From Chara braunii (Eukaryota; Streptophyta; Charophyceae; Charales; Characeae), in the NCBI GenBank assembly GCA_003427395.1, contig BFEA01000057.1:130326-167129 (forward strand): DNA of 36,804 nt, written 5' to 3'. Below are positions 30,496 to 36,804 of this stretch, piece by piece. The notes beneath the pieces are model-generated. The model was not told the origin of the DNA. It made no database searches and worked only from the letters and a program-made list of their open reading frames with translations. Made by a program: the position numbers and the translations under genes. Within the stretch, counting starts at the first letter, position 1. Each line of letters begins with the position of its first letter.

Positions 30496-33400
30496 ACTTG
30501 CCTAAACTTTGATAGACCTAGTCAGACACAAGCAATACAACCTTTCTCTTATTCTTCCTCCAGATGTAATCCCACAATCTGCTTTCAGTCAAACAAGAAA
30601 ACTGAAACTGACATTGCACATACATTCCTTTACTTGGTCTGGTTTATGTCATGAAAGTCAAACTGAAAAGTCAAACTAGGGATGCACACAATATACTCAG
30701 TTAAAACATAGCAAGGGATACAAATAGGGGTTTCAACAGGGTTTATAAAGGGAAAGCAATTGTTACCTTTCAAATCTCTGCCTCCAAAACTCCTCCTGAG
30801 TTTCAGTAGAGCTCCCGCAATCGGTGGGCTGACTCCCCACCGAGTCTTGTTGCGGTCCTACAGGTTGCAATCCCGCCTGCCGCCTTCCTCTTAGAACTGG
30901 ATTAGACTTAAAGTAAGAGGGGTGGAAGTAGAGGTTTCAGACTTTCGAGATACAAGAAGGGGACAAACTCAACTCTCATGAGAGGGCCTTGAAGTTTCGA
31001 TACGCCTGAGGGCCCCACAATCATGGCCAACGCAGCAACAACTTGGTCAACTCTGAAGCCAAACTGCCGAAGTCAACCCTCTGACGACCTCCGAACTCAC
31101 GGCAATAACCTCCTTCCTCAACCTAATCACTTATCTAAGTCTAAACACCTCCCCTCAACGACCATCGCCACACTGCACCCCTAAGATCCAGAGGGAGCTC
31201 TCACTGGCAATCTGTCAGTTCTAGCAGATTGCACAACGATACGTAGCAAGTTCGACATACAGGCAGTCCCTCCTCATGCTACAGTAACCCCACACCAGCC
31301 GACCCCCAAGCCTTGGCCTTATAGCCAGCCTACGGCTGCTTTGTCAAGCAGCAAGTTGTACTTGCCAATTGTCGGGTGAGCCTGCAGCCTCACAACCAGC
31401 CTCGTCGTTACCCTCAGCATTCAGTTTCCAACTCAAGCAACTGCGAGGAATGCCATAGCACGCAGGATGCAGCGAAGAAACCTTGACATGAAGTACAAGA
31501 CATCACAAATAGTGCAACAGCCCTGTAGGGACGACAGGCCGGGCGGGCCAGTAGGTCGGCAATCGTGGAGCGGGGCACGAGGCATCATCAACAGGGCCAC
31601 CAACCTTCAGGGCACACAAGTGGCAAACCCAGAAGGCACGGCCCGCGGATGAGCAACATGACGATGGAGCAGCGACGTGCAAGGCAACACCAACAACACG
31701 ACCACACTGCACAACGAACACATCCACCTCCAACGAACCACCTGCGAAGCAAGAGGGACATAGGCAGCAGGGCAGCGACGGAGCGTAGGCGAGGATGTTC
31801 ATACATCCAAGAAGGAGCAAGCGGTACATAACCTACTCTCATCACGATTGAACCCCGCGGACTGTTGATTCCCACCACCCGCTAAACAAAGGAGTCACTC
31901 CAACAAACATTTGTCATTTCCTACATGCGACATAAACATCCTGAACCCAGCTACCCCCATCTCGATGTGCCCTGGCTCGGTGGATGACAACCTTCCGATC
32001 CAGCTTCCTTCTCTGCCCAGGTAAGTGACCTGTGTCTCTCTCTCTTTGTCTCCTGGACCTTCAGCCGCTGGGATGAGTATCGCACCGACCAACAAGTAAG
32101 TCTCCAACCCTGTCGGGTCGCCTCACGCAAGCTTCTATAGAAGCTACGAGCCAAGTCAAATGAATCTTCCGCTGGAACAGGGCCGGATACATCCACTGGG
32201 TAAGCTCTTTCTCAACGCCCGTTCCTCTCACCCCCTTTTTTTATCTCCCGTTCTCCGCGACTAACTGGACATCCTCATCAACGATAGGATGAGTCAAATC
32301 GAGTGAGTCTTCCACCTGAACATGGAAAGATACCCCGCCATACTTACGTCGCGATGAAACTCCATCGGCGCGCACAGCTTTGCTGTACTAAGTCCGGACT
32401 TGTTAATCTACTGGCCAGACTAACTTTACCAATCAAGTCGCCGTACCGAAAGATCCTCGCCTATTACTTTGTTTCGCTCGATTCCGTTTCGAATCGAGTG
32501 AGAAATCGCCTTTTTCAGTTTCATTCAAAACTCCTCCCGCCATAGCCCAATGCACCCCTGTTTCTTCCTAACTCCCTTTACACTCCCCCACTCGTCATTC
32601 TGACTCCGCCATCGAATTCGCCCCGGCCCAAAACCTCCATCTATCATTCTCCGCTGCTTGTGTTCACCAAGAAACGAGCGGCGTACGTGTCTTCAACCAC
32701 TTCTATAGTCATTGCTCTCCACCTCCCGTGCAGCTCCTTTCTCATTTATCTCCGGCTTCACTAATCCTCCCGCTATTCTAACACCTCCCATGGACTCGCC
32801 TCCATTCAAAATCCCCAGTTTACTTCTTCCCTCGCCCATTTTCGTCGAGAAAAAGACGAGCTATGTTTTTTTCTTTTCGCCCCGCCTCTCTCATAGCTCT
32901 GCCTGCCCGACTTTCCTTCGCATGTACCCGCCACAACTCCCCGTCCAGGTTCAGCTCAACTATTGCTGCCTCCCCTTACTTCTCTCTATGTCGAGTATCC
33001 CCCCGCTGACCCAGGCAATTCGAAAGGCCCTGACCAATACAGGTCGTAGAGCTCCGGTCATGCAAGCTGAAATCCGCAAAGACGGACGTAACAACTCAGC
33101 GGTCGAGTTGATCAGCCCTCTTCGCTGCCTATACCCGACTCGACAGATGGCGTGCTTATTAGTTTTGCGCCACTGCTCCACCACAGCTGCTCCTTCCCTA
33201 CCACTGAGATCTGCCCTGCTGCACAGGCACCCGGTGTCAGATCCCGGCTCGATTCATCCCATTCCTCACTACATTCGCTACCCCCGGTTCTCCACTTCTT
33301 TCTACCACTAGCGCAGCCTCCCCCTCCGCAGGCAGCGATCCGCTAGCGTTTTTGCGCAGGCCAATGTGCCCAGCCGGCTTCGCGATCGTGGGCCGACTTC

Positions 33401-33628
33401 GAATGAGGTTACTACTCCGCGGCCCAATTAGTATGTCGCCCCTACGCCCAGGGTCTGATGGTCGGTCGGCATTGCAGTGTTACCCCTGCTTCGCCTCTGC
33501 CCCCCTCTCCAAGGTTAGAGGCGCTCGATATCTGCCCCCCCTCCCCAGTTCCTTCGGTCGTCACTGACCAATCTCCATACTGATGTGGGTACGGTCCGAT
33601 GCAAGCTTCAAACATGGCCCCTAGACAG

Positions 33629-33692
33629 GCCTAAAAAGGACCTTTGAGGTCGGATGTGGTGCCTAAAAAGGACCTTTGAGGTCGGATGTGGT
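33629..33692. repeat. 32-bp tandem duplication private to copy II
   Basis: The unit beginning GCCTAAAAAGGACCTTTGAG occurs at 33629-33660 and again at 33661-33692, identical. Copy I has one unit (about 1817-1848). Recent slippage-type duplication. Confidence 0.95.
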
Positions 33693-34677
33693 CAGGTCCT
33701 ATGACATCGGCCAGGTACAGCCTGCTGCATGCTCGTCTGCGCTCTGGCTGCTCCGCCCAAACCTTCGACAACAATCACCGGCGGGGGCAACATGTGCAGA
33801 ACATCCTCGTTGCCGCAGTTCCCCCTCTTTTGTTGACTAAGTCATCCTCCATTCATATGTATGCTAACCTCTTCGGCCCTCGTCTTAAGACGGTGGGACC
33901 GATGACCTTTACTAACACCTTGGACACACATGGAACCTACAGGTCAACGAAGACGGCGTGCGCTCAAGGCCCTCGACTATCGAGACGACCTCCAAGTCTT
34001 GCGTCGCATCCAGGTCAACGACACGCCGGAATATAACAAAAAATAAATAGAAATACGGCGCTAAAAATAATTATTTAGAAAATGTCACCGCCGATCTGAC
34101 GCTGTCGATGGCAAAACAAAAAAGGGGGTTGCCTCGCCAAGCCCTCACCCCCTCTGTCCATTCGCGCTACTCTGATATCCCCACGTCGTGGCTGCTCGTC
34201 CTTGATCCCCGAATCTCTCTGATGAAAGTCCGACACCCCAATCGCTAGTATTAGGCCCAAGTCTTGGTCTAGCTCTGACGGACACCTGGATAAACGGATA
34301 ATGCAAGGCACACCAACGTACCGAAACGCTTTCAAAGTCACATTGTTGTTGAAGTCGTCCTCCACACGCACGCATACGTAACAGACAAGCACATCCCAAC
34401 GAAACAGTCTCTTTAATCCTAATTTAATCAGAAAAAAAAAATTTGGTTGGCAACTACGCGGACTTTTTAATCATCAACAAGAAAAAGATCACGCGCGCCT
34501 CAAGTTTGCGCACCTAAACACCCTCTATTCTAGTCAACCATCCTGTCAATGTAAAGCCAAGACACATTCGGGTCCTCGCGCGGTATACTTAAACTTTAAA
34601 CCAAACCTATTTTCTTGTCACTTGCAAAAAAAAACAGGGCGGATACCCTTGGTAGGGTATTCACACCGACAACTTAC

Positions 34678-36762
34678 CGGACCATATTAAGCGATGTCCC
34701 CATCGTGTCGCAAAATAAAAAAACTATAAGTTCATCCAAACTCCAAAATGCTGACGAGAAAGAAACCAATCTGATCAACCGACAGACTCAGGTTCGAGGC
34801 CTCCATCAATCCATTCCAAACACAACTTTATGCTGCCAGGATTCCAGCCCGGGCCTCTATCGTCCTGACACTAGGACGGTGGGATACTCATCACTATATT
34901 ACAGTTTAAGTCCTAAATGTATTCCTCATTTGTCCTCTCCCCTTTGCCCTAGACAAACGCCGACTTCTCGTTAGGTGTTCCCAGTCTCTACCCTGCAAGC
35001 AGGGCCATAGCCAGGGACGCGGGCCCTAACCGAGACCTTTGAATGCATTCTTGCCTCCCTCCAACAAATTTCGCAATCAAACATATATATTTATGAAAAT
35101 CTTATCATTGACTCTTCGTGCAGTCTAGTACACGAAGGCTAGGTGTCCATCCTGATCCACCATAGTCTGGGTGATCGTGCCAGATCGACAGCCCAACTCG
35201 TTGTTATTTTAGCGGTAGTGCCCTCGCAGGTTGTGCTACGATAGACTTTTTCCTGATAAGCATTCAATCAGGACTCAAAAAGACTCGACTCGACTCCTAT
35301 CTCACGCCGTTCCGCAAGAGTAAAACCCTCCTATGTGGTCACACCCTTTCAAGTCTTTACTCTCTTGGCAAGACGCAGACCCGCCGATCATGTTACGTCG
35401 ATCAACAGTCGACACTAGGGGTTGCGACCTAGTGATGCTAAACTTTGTTGTTATCTTGGTATTCTCATAAATGCCCCAAGATTAGCACAAGTGGCTGGAC
35501 GGTGTGTCACAACAAAACAGGCTTACTGCGGGACTACGCAAAGGTCTGCCACACATAAAAGGTATTTACCAGTTCTCTGCGGGACAACACAGAGGAACAC
35601 GGCAACCTATCCACATTCACAAAGCAAAATCACCGCCAGATTCACAAGGTCGTGGCCTCCCTACTTGATCAGAGCAAGGAGACCACCTCTCAGTGACATC
35701 TCCCAAAATAAATCACGCTTGCGACCTCCAAAATTTCACCAATGGCAAAAAAAAAAAAATTTGGTCCTTCTCGTCAGTCTTTATCATTCAACATCAGCTT
35801 ACCATATCATTAAATCTATTAACCACCTTTCATATGAAGGAGGTCTTTCTTAATAGGTCTCCCAGCCATCCGTTTCCTTTTTAGGATGAGCTTTCATGCA
35901 ACCTTTCTTTAACGCATCTTCCCTTTCTGAAGATATGTCTTCCAAATAAGCACAAGACTACCTTTTCACTCGAAGGTGTCCCAACCATAAAACAACTCAA
36001 ACCGAGAGACCAACTCCTGGGGCCCCCACCACAACTTAACAATAAACATCCGGCATGGTAAACATTCGAGTTTCAAAGACTCACAAATTCCTTAGGATCC
36101 TCACACTTTTCACAAAAACAGACTGCACTTCCTCTCCTTATACCCGGTCCTATCATCCGCCCGTGGGCAGATCGCAAGAGTATACCGAAGAGTAGACAAT
36201 TAACATTCAGTTACTTTCTCAAAATACACATCACACGAGATGTTTTTCATACATCTTTCATACAAAGTCATCATACATTAAGATAAAACCACACATGTGA
36301 GAGTGATTGTGATCGTCATATACAGGGGAATAGTCTCGGATAGAACTCAACTCCAAAATACATTCAGGGATGAGATATCTCATCCAAAAACACACATAGT
36401 AGCCTTGATCCATAACTCACTCGGATCAATCAATGTCACTTCCAATATGGTACATGGCCAACCGTACTGTTAAAAGCGTCACCAAGACAAACACTTAAAA
36501 TCCGAGCGTCAAGGTCAAATATGAGTGTCCACTACATACACATGCTACGTCACATTATCCCGACTCGCATATCACAAAAATAATTTCAATGGGAAACATA
36601 TGTTGTAATCCTCCATATGTATAATTAACAGCGTAAATATCCAGACCCTGAAAAATGCAAAAAACAAAAACAAAGACATCATCACACCTTGGCCCTAATG
36701 TAGATACTCTGCTCATCCTTTTGCTACCTTAACAGTAGTCTTACACATAGGTAAATCAGTCC
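34678..36762 (-). other. Spacer between gag and LTR-like unit, copy II
   Basis: Same non-coding spacer as 2777-3663, interrupted by the insertion at 35418-36615. No gene seen on either strand. Confidence 0.6.
35418..36615. mobile_element. 1.2-kb insertion private to copy II, unclassified
   Basis: Copy I reads CGACACTATGTATAG at 3511-3525. Copy II breaks after CGACACTA (35417) and resumes with TATGTATAA at 36616, so about 1,198 bases are extra, with a possible TA (or CTA/ATA) duplication. The ends are weakly inverted: GGGTTGCGAC at the left and GGATTACAAC read from the right end on the other strand, three mismatches that are all G-to-A. No transposase is readable; the best open frame (143 codons, 35422-35853) has no motif. 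A small DNA transposon of a TA-targeting or PIF/Harbinger-like group is possible. Confidence 0.5.
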
Positions 36763-36804
36763 CTACTCACTCATCTCCTCCTGGTTTTGCCTATATAACT
36801 GAGC
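36763..36804 (-). pseudogene. gag: C-terminal end of a second gag, cut by the window
   Basis: On minus the last codons read AQLYRQNQEEMSE-stop (TAG at 36765-36763), identical to the end of the gag at 3664. The zinc knuckle and the rest lie beyond the right edge. This shows that gag followed by the same spacer and LTR-like unit is a reproducible arrangement and not a one-off junction. Confidence 0.8.

Larger units (their letters stand above)
27000..34677 (-). mobile_element. Long LTR-like unit, copy II (apparently end to end)
   Basis: On minus it starts TGTCGGTG at 34677 and ends CCGCACGAC at 27000, about 7.7 kb. It is colinear with the plus unit at 11488-20477, and its first 2.9 kb matches copy I (1-2776). 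It lacks the TTTA tract and rRNA-like block of the plus unit and has TA microsatellites with a hammerhead-like motif instead (28076-28240). No RT, gag or integrase is inside; ORFs are short and not shared between copies. Flanking pentamers (TAAGT before, CTATT after, on minus) do not match, so it did not insert here alone. Given its gag-proximal position and the primer-site-like sequence after its end, a very long LTR shared by tandem elements is my preferred reading. Confidence 0.6.
31755..36804 (-). repeat. Right copy of the long direct repeat (partner 1-3705)
   Basis: 31755 matches position 1 and 36804 matches 3705. It is longer than the left copy because of a 1.2-kb insertion (35418-36615), a 59-bp segment at about 33513-33571, a 32-bp tandem duplication (33629-33692) and about 50 extra bases near 34400-34450. 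The real left limit of homology is unknown because the window starts inside the left copy. Confidence 0.9.

Overview
The window is a repeat-dense piece of a nuclear plant-type genome in which I recognise no host protein gene. Every readable protein belongs to Ty3/Gypsy-type LTR retrotransposons, and all of them are broken by stops and frameshifts. The gag/pol wording, long GC-mixed spacers, microsatellites and an assembly gap (13015-13781) point to a large streptophyte genome. The RT/RNase H/IN phrasing reminds me of retroelement proteins of the charophyte alga Chara braunii, but that is memory and not a search result.

Layout. (1) 1-8880, minus strand: a retroelement reading, 5' to 3', RT - RNase H - integrase - GPY tail - gag with CCHC knuckle - about 0.9 kb spacer - start of a very long LTR-like unit that runs off the left edge. 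(2) 8860-26335, plus strand: a second, 5'-truncated Gypsy element meeting the first head to head inside RT. Its integrase is split twice: by a 967-bp non-autonomous hAT element with 8-bp target duplication (10406-11372), and by a roughly 9-kb LTR-like unit with 4-5-bp target duplication (11488-20477). Downstream come the integrase end, an unidentified third ORF (21618-22271), a 3.5-kb 3' region full of tandem repeats, a polypurine tract (25757-25770) and a 3' LTR start (25771). (3) 26336-34677, minus strand: a partial and then an apparently complete copy of the same long LTR-like unit, inverted relative to the one at 11488-20477. (4) 34678-36804, minus strand: the gag-proximal spacer again, carrying a private 1.2-kb insertion, ending in the last codons of a second gag. 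Positions 1-3705 and 31755-36804 are therefore direct repeats, by eye around 93-95% identical outside indels, as in a tandem array of one element.

The most interesting signals are RNA-like and non-coding. The long LTR-like unit carries an array of about 11 (plus copy) or 6-7 (minus copy) hairpins whose loop TAAGTT is constant while the stems change in a compensatory way. A second hairpin family and a pair of adjacent hairpins in the same unit also covary. Between two TA microsatellites in the minus copy lies a nearly complete minimal hammerhead ribozyme core (28103-28138, plus strand) with one core change. A block at 12600-12920 is homologous to nuclear large-subunit rRNA, with helices preserved by compensatory changes. 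The plus element's 3' region has an exact 47-bp repeat with a GAAA-capped hairpin in most units.

Inferred history: the plus element is old, then received the hAT and LTR-like insertions. The minus elements carry the same LTR-like unit next to gag and were duplicated more recently. I see no evidence that anything here is still mobile on its own.
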